Assembly: GCF_046244365.1 (NCBI RefSeq)
Contig: NZ_CP176395.1
Location: 3,472,001-3,536,000, forward strand
From: Paenibacillus_V sp046244365
GTDB taxonomy: Bacteria; Bacillota; Bacilli; Paenibacillales; NBRC-103111
Reading direction: 5' to 3'
Length of the DNA: 64,000 nucleotides
Below, piece after piece: positions 16,337 through 24,666 of this stretch (positions are counted from its first letter, which is position 1; each line of letters opens with the position of its first letter). The notes beneath the pieces were generated by a model, which saw only the letters and a list, made by a program, of their open reading frames with translations, searched no databases and was not told where the DNA came from. The position numbers and the translations under genes are program-made.

Positions 16337-16595
16337 GGGGAACGGTTACTCCTGTTGCTCCGATTGCTTCTGTTGCTCCGATTGCTTCTGTTGCTCCGAT
16401 TGCTCCGATTGCTCCGATTGCTTCTGTTGCTCCGGTTGCTCCGGTTGCTCCGGTTGCTCTGATTGCTCCGATTGCTTCTGTTGCTCCGGTTGCTCCGGTT
16501 ACTCCGATTGCTCCGATTGCTTCTGTTGCTCCGGTTACTTCGGTTGCTCCGGTTACTCCTATTGCTCCTGTTGCTTCGATCGCTTCGATTATCAA
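16337..16595. repeat. 9-bp minisatellite (GTTGCTCCG / ATTGCTTCT units)
   Basis: About 27 imperfect copies of a 9-base unit such as GTTGCTCCG, ATTGCTCCG and ATTGCTTCT. It keeps long open frames on both strands simply because its period is a multiple of three. One minus frame (16626-16330) begins ATG 9 bases after AGAAGG and would encode a 98-residue protein of Asn-Arg-Ser triplets; another gives collagen-like Gly-Ala-Thr/Ile triplets. Neither has a recognisable domain. Copy number is expected to vary between strains. Confidence 0.85.
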
Positions 16596-16852
16596 GGCTG
16601 CCTTCGGTTCCATAATCTTTAATCATATTCGAAAACCTTCTTTCTTTATTTTTTTCATAGTATGCAAGATTAATAGAGTTGTAATAGACATTCGCAATGT
16701 TTTACTAAAATCAGCGACTATTTTGTTGCCCAATATTCGTATTAGAAAAGGAACTCCGCCAACCGGCCGGACACGCAGCCCGATAAGGTAGGCGTACGTA
16801 AATAGATGCCCGCATACGCTAGTAATAAACTTAGCCATTGGAGGTCATACAT
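16596..16852. other. AT-rich intergenic stretch before the DUF2935 gene
   Basis: No gene is seen. AGAAGG on the minus strand near 16640 could serve the repeat frame to its left. TTGGAGG at 16838-16844 is the ribosome site of the next gene. Confidence 0.4.
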
Positions 16853-17668
16853 GTGCCGGATGCTTTTGTAGTGCGTTCACTCAATGAGGTGCAATTCTGG
16901 TCGCGTATTATGAAGGAGCATTCGCTTTTTCTAAGGCTGGGGTTTCGTTGCGAGGATACCCAGTTAATTAACGAAGCCAACTATTTTTACCGATTGTTTG
17001 AGGGGATCGAGCAGCGGTCCCATACTTTCGGTGCCGATACGGATCCATTAGCCATCCGGCAATTCAATGTGGAGGTTCATACAGCCGTGTCTCACATATG
17101 GGTGTTCAAGAGAAAAATTCTTGGGCTCATCTTAACCTGCCAGCTTCCTGGACAAAACAACTTTCCGTTATTGGTGGATCATGTAAGCCGGGAAGCCAAT
17201 TATTTTAGAAACCGGCTGGAAGAGTTAAATCAAGGCAAGCTAGAGCCCCTGCAGGATGCCATCATTGATGAAAATGTGTTTTTCTTGAAAATAATGGCTG
17301 ACCATGCCAAATTTATCGGTCATCTTCTTGACCCTTCCGAACGAAAGCTTGTGGATCAAGCGCGCGACTTCAGTCACGACTTCGACCAGCTATTGTTCCA
17401 AGCGCAGGATTTGGATTCCATGCGCCCGCAATCTCAAACTCAGCCTCTCCTTACTCAGTTTCTCGATCAGAACAGGGTTTCCGTCAAATCGTTGCGCGAT
17501 TTTAAGCAGGCGGCAAGGGATCTGATTATGCAATGCAAAATAAAAAGCATCATTCATCCGTTGTTGGCGGATCATGTTTTCCGGGAAGCGGAGAGATTTT
17601 TGGAGATCATCGATATGTTTGAAGGGGCGTTGACCGGCGCAGGCAAACGAACGTTTTTGTCCCATTAA
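16853..17668 (+). CDS. DUF2935-domain protein
   Basis: A 271-residue all-helical protein made of two related halves. The first begins SLNEVQFWSRIMKEHSLFLR and continues to about residue 115, with HTAVSHIW; the second contains DENVFFLKIMADHAKFIGHL and a terminal LADHVFREAERFLEI. The repeated E-x2-F-W/L-x2-IM-x2-H pattern is typical of DUF2935, a family common in Bacillus and Paenibacillus; I recall metal-binding helical-bundle structures, but no reaction is known. TTGGAGG is 8 bases before the GTG at 16853, so I start there and not at the TTG within that site. A terminator follows. Confidence 0.85.
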   Translation: MPDAFVVRSLNEVQFWSRIMKEHSLFLRLGFRCEDTQLINEANYFYRLFEGIEQRSHTFGADTDPLAIRQFNVEVHTAVSHIWVFKRKILGLILTCQLPGQNNFPLLVDHVSREANYFRNRLEELNQGKLEPLQDAIIDENVFFLKIMADHAKFIGHLLDPSERKLVDQARDFSHDFDQLLFQAQDLDSMRPQSQTQPLLTQFLDQNRVSVKSLRDFKQAARDLIMQCKIKSIIHPLLADHVFREAERFLEIIDMFEGALTGAGKRTFLSH

Positions 17669-17723
17669 GCATAGAGAATCCGACTGAACGGACTATCAAA
17701 ACGAAAGGCGAATAGCGTTATAG

Positions 17724-17757
17724 AAAAATCCGTTCCGATAGGGAGACGGATTTTTTG
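17724..17757 (+). terminator. Rho-independent terminator after the DUF2935 gene
   Basis: AAAAATCCGT (17724-17733) pairs with ACGGATTTTT (17746-17755) and ends in six T's. Confidence 0.8.
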
Positions 17758-17997
17758 GTTTGCCCGTAAAATTTCGCTTCCAAAAATGAGAATCGCATTC
17801 CCGTAATAATAAGAATTGAGTAGGCTCTGGCACTAAAATAAGTGTAGACTTAGTCTTGCATGAGCAGCTTGTTTTTGAAGGCAAAACGTACAGGTTTTCG
17901 TGCGATCGGATACGGTAGCCTCGGCAGCGAACCGCAAGCATTCGCTCCATCGCGGTTAATCATACATAACGGGCATTTTATGAAGGAGGAAACCGAT

Positions 17998-19224
17998 GTG
18001 AAGGTGTTTCGGGCTGCCATTGTCGGCATAGGGGGATTTGGCGCTAATCACGTGAAAACTCTTGCGGAATTAGTCCAGGAGGGGCGTCTGGAGGTTACCG
18101 CTTTTGCGGAATTGAATGCCGAAGCCAACCGGGAGATGTTCGACAAATTAACCGCGATGGGCGCTTCGCACTACACGGAATACGAACGGATGCTGACCGA
18201 GCATCCGGAAATCGACTTCGTCGCGATCGCGACGCCTATTGCCGCTCACAAGCCAATGTGCATCAAGGTATTGCAAATGGGCTTTCATGTCCTGGTGGAG
18301 AAGCCGCCTGCGGTAACGATCCAAGATATCGACGACATGCTTGCGGCTCAGCGCGAAAGCGGCCGGTTATGCCAGGTGAACTTTCAGAACACGTCGGGCC
18401 GCGCGTTCCGGGAACTGCTTCAGAAGCTTAGCGACGGAGCGATAGGGAGGCTATCGCATATTGCCGGAGTAGCTACTTGGAAGAGAAACAGGGCCTATTA
18501 CGACAGAACCCGCTGGGCGGGAAAGCTTACATGCGACGGACAATACGTGCTGGACGGAACGTTTAACAATCCGCTTGCCCATCTGTTGAACAACTGCCTG
18601 CTGGCTGCAAACGGCGCCGATCCGTACGGGGCTCGGCCGGAATCGGTGCAAGCCGAGCTGTACCATGTGAACGATATCGAGGGAGACGACGTTTCATGCA
18701 TGCGGATCGGGATGTCGAACGACGTGACCGTACATTTTTACGCGATGCTGAGCCATGAACGCAACGAAATTCCTTACCTCTCTCTCCGCGGAACGGAGGG
18801 AGAAGCGCTCTGGACCTACGACAACGTGCTGACGATTCGCGGACGCAACGGCGAGGAAAGCTGCAACTTCGGCCCCGAACAGTTGATGCGGAACATGTAC
18901 TTGAATCTGATGCAGGCGATAGAGGATGACGGTACGCCGCTTTATTCGCCGCTTGCGGCTTGCCGGAGCTTTGTGCTCGCTTCCAACGGGGCCTACGAAT
19001 CATCGGGGGTCATCCGAGCCATACCGGAGCCATACATCCGCGAGCAGGAGGACGGTCAGTCAACGGTACGGTTGCTGCCGGGGCTTTCCGAGCACATAAA
19101 GGATGCAGCCGTTAAAGGACTTCTTTACTCGGAGTACCCGTTTCCTTGGGCAGTGCCGACAAGTCCGTTCCGAATGGCGGATTACCGGCATTTCGAGCTG
19201 CCTTCCGGCATGAAAGGAAAGTAG
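17998..19224 (+). CDS. Gfo/Idh/MocA-family oxidoreductase
   Basis: A 408-residue NAD(P)-dependent dehydrogenase. The Rossmann motif AIVGIGGFGANH lies at the N-terminus, and VLVEKPPA (Lys102) is the family's EKP motif near the catalytic site. A C-terminal beta-sheet domain follows, with a longer tail than most members. Such enzymes oxidise or reduce sugars, inositols or related polyols. AAGGAGG ends 8 bases before a GTG at 17998, which also puts the Rossmann motif at the usual distance; the longer frame from 17860 is unlikely. It stands alone, followed by decayed sequence, so its pathway cannot be inferred. Confidence 0.85.
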   Translation: MKVFRAAIVGIGGFGANHVKTLAELVQEGRLEVTAFAELNAEANREMFDKLTAMGASHYTEYERMLTEHPEIDFVAIATPIAAHKPMCIKVLQMGFHVLVEKPPAVTIQDIDDMLAAQRESGRLCQVNFQNTSGRAFRELLQKLSDGAIGRLSHIAGVATWKRNRAYYDRTRWAGKLTCDGQYVLDGTFNNPLAHLLNNCLLAANGADPYGARPESVQAELYHVNDIEGDDVSCMRIGMSNDVTVHFYAMLSHERNEIPYLSLRGTEGEALWTYDNVLTIRGRNGEESCNFGPEQLMRNMYLNLMQAIEDDGTPLYSPLAACRSFVLASNGAYESSGVIRAIPEPYIREQEDGQSTVRLLPGLSEHIKDAAVKGLLYSEYPFPWAVPTSPFRMADYRHFELPSGMKGK

Positions 19225-19227
19225 AAG

Positions 19228-19310
19228 GGCCGACTATTCGCTGACACCGCTCGGTCAAACGCTGATCTTCCCCTTAAAGCAGCTGACGCAGTGGTATCCT
19301 CCCCATGTCA
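19228..19310 (+). pseudogene. Short relic of an HxlR-type regulator
   Basis: One frame reads ADYSLTPLGQTLIFPLKQLT followed by QWY, closely like the wing and C-terminal helix of HxlR/MarR-like regulators (YSLTPLGRSLIPVL). Nothing upstream or downstream continues the protein. It looks like a scrap left by a deletion. Confidence 0.5.
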
Positions 19311-19376
19311 TCGTCCTTTTTCATAACGCATTCAGTAGCTGGTCCGCAGCTCCCATATCCTGCTATATCTTCGATG

Positions 19377-19562
19377 GTACGGAACGGGAATGTTCCCGTC
19401 AAGGTTCTATTCGGCGAGTTTAGAAATATACCTGAGCGGGCTCCCGCGTTATCGTTTCAGCCAAGTGGGATGATTCACTTGTTCTATGCGATGACGGACC
19501 TGTTCGAAGAGGGGCATGACGTTTACGAGCTGATCCGCAAGGAATTGCGGACGGTAGCTTAA
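19377..19562 (+). pseudogene. Unrecognised C-terminal protein fragment
   Basis: The frame ending at 19562 reads VKVLFGEFRNIPERAPALSF and then IHLFYAMTDLFEEGHDVYEL, which has the composition of a real protein end, but it lacks a credible start and matches no family I can name. The segment before it is unrelated in character. A terminator follows, consistent with a former gene end. Confidence 0.4.
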
Positions 19563-19579
19563 TAGGCAAAGGGATCGGC

Positions 19580-19608
19580 AAGGGCTGCGGGCACGCAGTC
19601 CTTTTTTT
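19580..19608 (+). terminator. Rho-independent terminator
   Basis: AGGGCTGCG pairs with CGCAGTCCT (one wobble) over GGCA, followed by seven T's. Confidence 0.75.
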
Positions 19609-20030
19609 GATTTATCAGAAATGGTTCCCATCATAAAGAAGCAGCAGGGTGGGGCTTTTATGAGGAATGAGCGGAACGTCAGTCCCTTATTCCTTGTTTC
19701 GAGCGTGTAAATCGACGCTTAGCGGAACGAGAGTGCGTTATTTTCGGCAAAACGCCAATGAATCATTCAAAAAGAGACGATTAGCGTACTTCAGTTCCGC
19801 TTGGCTATGAAATCGAGAGGGAATGCGGCAAATAACGAATCTGCGTTCCGTCTGGACAAGGACAGCGGTGTTCATGGCAATGAATACCGGCTGGAAGACC
19901 GGTAGGGAACCAAGGCGTAACAGAAAACAGGGAAGGTGAGAAGAGGGGAGGGGTATGGGGTGGAAGAGCGGCTGGAATCCCATACCCGTCCCCTCTCCCA
20001 CGCGCAGACGTAAGGCTTCGCACAAAAAGG
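19609..20030. other. Gene-free stretch before the iron module
   Basis: Open frames exist on the minus strand but lack ribosome sites, domains or sensible composition. I see no gene here. Confidence 0.4.
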
Positions 20031-20060
20031 ACCGACAGGGTGAAACCTGACGGTTTTTTT
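20031..20060 (+). terminator. Rho-independent terminator upstream of the iron module
   Basis: ACCGACAGG (20031-20039) pairs with CCTGACGGT (20046-20054), one A-A mismatch, followed by a run of T's. It insulates the next operon. Confidence 0.75.
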
Positions 20061-20067
20061 TACTATT

Positions 20068-20089
20068 TGATAAAGATTCTCATTATTGA
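20068..20089 (+). promoter_or_regulatory. Candidate Fur box upstream of the response regulator
   Basis: TGATAAAGATTCTCATTATT resembles the classical Fur box GATAATGATTATCATTATC, with both TGATAA-like and TCATTAT arms. It lies 70 bases before the regulator gene of the iron module. Confidence 0.65.
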
Positions 20090-20158
20090 TGGAATAAGCT
20101 ATACTAGCAGTACTAGCAGATGGATGTGTCCATCACGAGAAGAAAGGAACCGAATGGA

Positions 20159-20836
20159 ATGAAGCGGATTTTATTCATTGAAGACGAACAGCATCTAGCG
20201 CGGTTTGTCGAAATGGAGCTGCGGCGCGAGGCGTTTGCCGTAGCATTGGCCTATGACGGCGAAAGCGGCCTGCACCACGCGCTTGCCGAGGAATGGGATA
20301 TTATTTTATTGGATTTGATGCTGCCGAAACTGGACGGATTGGAGGTTTGCCGCCAAATCCGATCGATCAAAAAAACGCCCATTATCATGCTTACGGCGAG
20401 GGACAGCATTATGGACCGGGTCTCCGGCTTGGATTGCGGCGCCGACGATTACATGCCGAAGCCTTTTGCAATCGAAGAGTTGATGGCCCGAATGAGGGTT
20501 ATTTTTAGAAGACAAGCGGAAAATGCGGACGGCCCCATACCGCTGCTTACGTTACGAGAGCTGTCCGTTCATGTGGATTTGAGGGTCGTAAAGAAGGGGA
20601 ACCGCGAGATCGAGCTGACCAAGCGAGAGTTCGATCTGCTGGCAGCGCTCATGGAAAATGCGAACCGGGTGATGAACCGGGAAACGCTGCTGGATAAAGT
20701 GTGGGGGTTCGAAGCCGCAGTCGATACGAATGTCGTGGATGTGTACGTGAGGTATTTGCGGAACAAAATAGACGGTCCGGGAAAAGACAGCTATATTCAA
20801 ACGGTGCGCGGCGTCGGCTATGTGATGAAGCAATGA
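20159..20836 (+). CDS. OmpR-type response regulator of the iron module
   Basis: A 225-residue regulator with receiver domain (EDE acidic pocket, phospho-acceptor Asp in IILLDLMLP, YMPKPFAIEE) and winged-helix output domain ending IQTVRGVGYVMKQ. The ATG at 20159 starts directly at MKRILFIEDE, the canonical start of receivers; GAAAGGA lies upstream at slightly long spacing. Its stop overlaps the kinase start (ATGA at 20833). The candidate Fur box upstream and the binding-protein gene after the kinase suggest that it regulates ferric-iron uptake, probably the transporter genes at 23.5-27 kb. Confidence 0.88.
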   Translation: MKRILFIEDEQHLARFVEMELRREAFAVALAYDGESGLHHALAEEWDIILLDLMLPKLDGLEVCRQIRSIKKTPIIMLTARDSIMDRVSGLDCGADDYMPKPFAIEELMARMRVIFRRQAENADGPIPLLTLRELSVHVDLRVVKKGNREIELTKREFDLLAALMENANRVMNRETLLDKVWGFEAAVDTNVVDVYVRYLRNKIDGPGKDSYIQTVRGVGYVMKQ

Positions 20837-22287
20837 CCGCACAATCCCTTGTTCGGAAGTTGTCGCGGATGCCCATCAGGTGGAAGCTTACCATATGGTC
20901 GGCCTTCCTGATTTTTGTGCTGTTCGTCGCTTATAATACCGTTCAATATCTATTTGTCGAGAAGTGGATGATCGGTCAGGAAAAGACGGCCGCGAAGCAA
21001 AAAATGAACGCCATTCTCAACGATTTGCTGGAGAAGGAGCCCTCCTTTTCGGAAGAAGACATGCCGCAAATTCGCAGCTATCTGGACAAAGTAAACGAGA
21101 ACAATCAGCTGATCCGCATTATCGACCAGCATGGCAACAAGGTCGTCGCGGTATCGGGCAACATCCCGGAGGCGTGGATCGAACCGGCGCCCAAGTCCAA
21201 AACGGAAACCGTCATTACCTCGTATTCCGGCCATTCTTTATTGGTTATGAGAAGTCCGTTTACGATCCATCAGGTAAACGGAACGATTGAGATCGTGAAA
21301 AGCTTGGATCATTTCAAGCGGCTGACGGAGGCGATTTTAAGAGTATTTCTCTTGTTCGGCTTAGGGGCTATCGTTCTTTGCGGCTTGGGGGGCGGACTGC
21401 TCGCCTGGCAATTGCTGAAGCCGCTTCAATCAATGGCGCAGACGATCCGGAACGTTATCCGCAAGGGATTGCAGGAACGGATGCCGCACAACGGCAATGA
21501 AGATGAAATCGCTACGCTGATGAACATGTTCAACGGCATGATGGACCAAGTCGAGCGTTCCTTCCGGGAGCAGAGCCAATTTGTCGAGGATGCTTCGCAT
21601 GAATTAAGGACGCCGATTGCGATCATGGACGGGCATCTGTCTTTATTGCGCCGCTGGGGTAAGCAGGATCCCGCCGTTTTGGAGGAATCGCTAAACATTT
21701 CGTATCATGAATTGACACGGCTTAAGGGGCTCGTTCAGGATCTTCTCGCTTTAACAAGAGCGGAGAAGGAAGGCTTGTCCGCAGAAAGCGGCACAGGAAA
21801 CGCCGATCGGACGATTCTGGCCATGATAGAGCAAGTGGAGCTCCTTCATCCGGCGTTCCGGTTCGAAACGGGTTTCGCGGGGTTCACCGGCATGTCGGTA
21901 GCGGTTTCCAAGCAGCATTTGGAGCAAATTATACTGATCCTGTTAGACAACGCTGTAAAATATTCCGAGCCGGGCTCCCCGATTCTCGTTCAAGGCTTTA
22001 TTCGCAATGACGAAGCGTTCATCGAAGTTATCGACTGCGGGATCGGCATACCCGAGAAATATTTGCCGCATGTGACGGACCGTTTCTACCGGGTGGACAA
22101 GGCAAGAAGCCGGAAGCAAGGTGGTACGGGTCTCGGGCTGGCCATTGCTAAACGTCTGGTGGAGCGCTATAACGGTCAAATGACCATTCGCAGCAAGGAA
22201 TTCGTCGGAACGACCGTTACGATATCGTTTCCTAGCTGCCCCAATTCGGATGATCGGGAGGACGATTCCAATGAGAAAGCGGGTTAA
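20833..22287 (+). CDS. Sensor histidine kinase of the iron module
   Basis: A 484-residue kinase. Transmembrane helices near residues 22-42 and 165-190 enclose an outer domain of about 120 residues; then come HAMP, the phospho-acceptor helix with FVEDASHELRTPIAIMDGHL (His256) and an ATPase domain with LLDNAVKYS and GGTGLGLAIAKRLVERYNG. The start is the ATG overlapping the regulator's stop. The end overlaps the next gene by 17 bases, so kinase and iron-binding lipoprotein are made together. A direct sensing role for that lipoprotein is my inference. Confidence 0.88.
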   Translation: MTAQSLVRKLSRMPIRWKLTIWSAFLIFVLFVAYNTVQYLFVEKWMIGQEKTAAKQKMNAILNDLLEKEPSFSEEDMPQIRSYLDKVNENNQLIRIIDQHGNKVVAVSGNIPEAWIEPAPKSKTETVITSYSGHSLLVMRSPFTIHQVNGTIEIVKSLDHFKRLTEAILRVFLLFGLGAIVLCGLGGGLLAWQLLKPLQSMAQTIRNVIRKGLQERMPHNGNEDEIATLMNMFNGMMDQVERSFREQSQFVEDASHELRTPIAIMDGHLSLLRRWGKQDPAVLEESLNISYHELTRLKGLVQDLLALTRAEKEGLSAESGTGNADRTILAMIEQVELLHPAFRFETGFAGFTGMSVAVSKQHLEQIILILLDNAVKYSEPGSPILVQGFIRNDEAFIEVIDCGIGIPEKYLPHVTDRFYRVDKARSRKQGGTGLGLAIAKRLVERYNGQMTIRSKEFVGTTVTISFPSCPNSDDREDDSNEKAG

Positions 22288-23341
22288 AAGCGGTTCGATG
22301 CTGCTGACGATGACAGCATTGCTCTTTGCTGCCGGTTGTTCGACTGCAGACCAATCGCAGCAGGAGAACCGCCAATCCAAAGGGAAGCATCAGGTCGTCA
22401 ATGTGTTCACCGCAAGGCATTATACCGTCGACAGCCAGCTATTCGAACAGTTCACGAAGCTGACGGGCGTTCAAGTAAACGAAGTTAAGGGCACGGCGGA
22501 AGAGCTGGTGGAACGCATGAAGCGGGAAGGCGATGCGCCGAACGCGGATTTATTCATAGCCGTTGACGGAGGCGCCCTGGATTACGCCAAACAAAGCGGC
22601 GTTCTTCAGCCCTTTCCGTCCGATGTCTTGAGCAGGAACGTACCGGCGGAATGGCGCGATCGGGAGAATAAATGGGTAGGTATCGCGACAAGGGCAAGGG
22701 TCATCGTATATGCCAAAGACCGGGTGAAACCGGAGGAGCTTTCGACCTACGAGGATCTGACGAGCGAGAGATGGAGAGGAAAAGTATTGGTTCGTTCCGC
22801 ATCGAGTCTGTACAATCAATCGCTGCTTGCTTCCTTTATCGAACTAAACGGAGAGCCGAATGCGGAGAAGTGGACGGAAGGCATCGTCCGGAATCTTGCC
22901 CGCGAGCCGGAAGGAGGAGACCGCGCGCAGGCCAAGGCGATTGCGGAGAAGCTCGGCGACGTCGCCATTATGAATACGTACTATATCGGTCAAATGTCGG
23001 CTTCCAAAGACCCGGAGGATCTAGAGATTGCAAGCAAGCTCGGCGTCTTTTTTCCAAATCAGCTTACGACCGGGACCCATCTCAATATTAGCGGGGTCGG
23101 GTTGGCCAAGCAGGCTCCGAATAAAGACAACGCGGTTAAGCTTGCCGAATTTATGACGGGCAATGAAGGGCAAACCTTGCTGGCGCAAGGAAGCTTTGAG
23201 TTTCCGGTGAACGAGGAAGCGGACATGCCTGCGCTGCTTCAAGCTTGGCAGGGGTTCAAGCGGCAACCGATCGATGTTGCCCGTCTGGGCAGCCATCGCA
23301 AGCGCGCCGCGGAAATTTTCGAGAAAACAGGCTGGAAATAG
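22271..23341 (+). CDS. Ferric-iron-type solute-binding lipoprotein, first copy
   Basis: A 356-residue lipoprotein. The signal peptide ends in LLFAAGC (Cys23, lipid attachment). The mature part is a family 1 binding protein of the FbpA/FutA kind: NVFTARHYTVD at the start, SLYNQSLLASFI and IMNTYYIGQ, the last with the adjacent tyrosines that bind Fe(III) in this group. GGGAGG lies 9 bases before the ATG at 22271, inside the end of the kinase gene. It closely resembles the second copy at 23536 but is not next to the permease. It may feed the shared permease or report iron to the kinase. Confidence 0.87.
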   Translation: MRKRVKSGSMLLTMTALLFAAGCSTADQSQQENRQSKGKHQVVNVFTARHYTVDSQLFEQFTKLTGVQVNEVKGTAEELVERMKREGDAPNADLFIAVDGGALDYAKQSGVLQPFPSDVLSRNVPAEWRDRENKWVGIATRARVIVYAKDRVKPEELSTYEDLTSERWRGKVLVRSASSLYNQSLLASFIELNGEPNAEKWTEGIVRNLAREPEGGDRAQAKAIAEKLGDVAIMNTYYIGQMSASKDPEDLEIASKLGVFFPNQLTTGTHLNISGVGLAKQAPNKDNAVKLAEFMTGNEGQTLLAQGSFEFPVNEEADMPALLQAWQGFKRQPIDVARLGSHRKRAAEIFEKTGWK

Positions 23342-23427
23342 AAGGCTGCGCCAAACGTGCAAAAAGTTTTTTTCTTTTCACATCATTTTCTCATTTTGGG
23401 TTGCTAAAATGATCAATAGGCATCGAC

Positions 23428-23449
23428 GATAATAATGATTCTCATTTGC
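23428..23449 (+). promoter_or_regulatory. Candidate Fur box before the second binding-protein gene
   Basis: AATAATGATTCTCATTTGC (23431-23449) matches the Fur consensus GATAATGATTATCATTATC well. It lies about 90 bases before the gene, where a promoter would be. Confidence 0.7.
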
Positions 23450-23487
23450 ATCACATAAAGAAACAAGCTATTTTTTTTGAGACTTCA

Positions 23488-23509
23488 TTGAGAATGAATA
23501 TTATCATCA
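23488..23509 (+). promoter_or_regulatory. Second candidate Fur box
   Basis: TTGAGAATGAATATTATCAT at 23488-23507, followed by CA, has inverted TGA-AAT/ATTATCA arms like a Fur site and lies just before the GGAGGAGG ribosome site. Two sites in 80 bases would allow tight repression by iron. Confidence 0.55.
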
Positions 23510-23535
23510 GCTGTAAATGTGGAGGAGGAAACAAG

Positions 23536-24663
23536 ATGATGTACAAAAAACGCAGTTCACTCTTTTTATTGGTTTCGCTTATGCTCGTCATCGCGCTGCT
23601 TGCCGGATGCGGGTCAGGCAGCAATTCGGGGGACAACAAGACAAATGCCGCTTCACCGGGCAAGACGTCAGAGCCGGCGAAATCGGCTAGTCCCGAACCT
23701 GCCAAAACAGGCGGGGAAGTCAATATTTATACGGCTCGCCACTACGACGTAGACAAAGAGCTGTACGACATGTTCACGAAGCAGACCGGCATCAAAGTTA
23801 ACGTAGTGGAAGGAAAAGCACCCGAGCTGATCGAGCGGATCAAGCGCGAGGGCGCCAGTACGCCTGCCGACTTGTTCCTTACGGTTGACGGAGGCATTCT
23901 TAACTCGGCCAAAGCGGAGAAGGTTCTGCAGCCGGTCGTATCGAGCGTTGTAGACAAACAAGTTCCGGCCGATTTGCGCGATAAGGAAAACCATTGGATC
24001 GGCTTGTCGACTCGGGCTCGCGTCATCGTGTATGCCAAAGATCGCGTTAATCCAAGCCAGCTTTCCACCTACGAGGATTTGGCTACGGACAAATGGAAGG
24101 GCAAGGTAGTCGTCCGCTCTTCGACAAACTTGTATAATCAGTCTTTGCTCGCCTCCTTCATCGCGATCAAGGGCGAGAAAGAAACCGAAGCATGGGCTGC
24201 CGGCATTGCGGCAAACTTGGCGCGCCAGCCTGAAGGCGGCGACCGGGACCAGGCGAAAGCGATCGTGGCCGGCGTAGGCGATGTTGCGATCATGAATACT
24301 TACTATGTAGGGCAGTTAACGGCTTCCAAGGATGCGGAAGAATTGAAGGTAGCCGACAAAATCGGCGTATTTTTCCCGAACCAGCAGACGACGGGGACGC
24401 ACTTGAACTTGAGCGGGGCCGGATTGGTCAAGCACAGCAAAAATAAAGACAATGCCGTAAAGCTGATCGAATTTTTGACAGCGCCTGAAGCGCAGACGAA
24501 GGTTTCGGAGGCCAACTTCGAATTCCCGGTGAACAAGCAGGCCAAGCTTCCGGAATTGCTGAAAAGCTGGGGAGAGTTCAAGCACCAGAACGTCGATTTC
24601 GCGGCATACGGCGAGTTCAATCCGAAAGCGGTGGAGATCGCCAATAAAGTCGGTTGGAAATAA
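23536..24663 (+). CDS. Ferric-iron-type solute-binding lipoprotein, second copy
   Basis: A 375-residue lipoprotein with signal peptide ending LLAGC (Cys25), a Ser/Pro/Lys-rich spacer and a mature FbpA-like domain: NIYTARHYDVD, NLYNQSLLASFI, IMNTYYVGQ. It parallels the first copy almost block by block, so the two arose by duplication. GGAGGAGG lies 7 bases before the ATG pair at 23536. The gene is 3 bases from the permease gene, making it the dedicated binding protein of the transporter. Candidate Fur sites upstream predict expression under iron limitation. Confidence 0.9.
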   Translation: MMYKKRSSLFLLVSLMLVIALLAGCGSGSNSGDNKTNAASPGKTSEPAKSASPEPAKTGGEVNIYTARHYDVDKELYDMFTKQTGIKVNVVEGKAPELIERIKREGASTPADLFLTVDGGILNSAKAEKVLQPVVSSVVDKQVPADLRDKENHWIGLSTRARVIVYAKDRVNPSQLSTYEDLATDKWKGKVVVRSSTNLYNQSLLASFIAIKGEKETEAWAAGIAANLARQPEGGDRDQAKAIVAGVGDVAIMNTYYVGQLTASKDAEELKVADKIGVFFPNQQTTGTHLNLSGAGLVKHSKNKDNAVKLIEFLTAPEAQTKVSEANFEFPVNKQAKLPELLKSWGEFKHQNVDFAAYGEFNPKAVEIANKVGWK

Positions 24664-24666
24664 GCG

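Noticed and set aside
16337..16595. CRISPR array
   Set aside because: Units are 9 bases in direct contact with no spacers and no cas genes.
16222..16791. 189-residue plus-strand frame through the minisatellite
   Set aside because: Open only because the repeat period is a multiple of three; no start signal or domain.
17785..17800. Fur box upstream of the first Gfo/Idh gene
   Set aside because: Only TGAGAATCGCATT-like similarity; the second arm is poor and the gene has no iron link.
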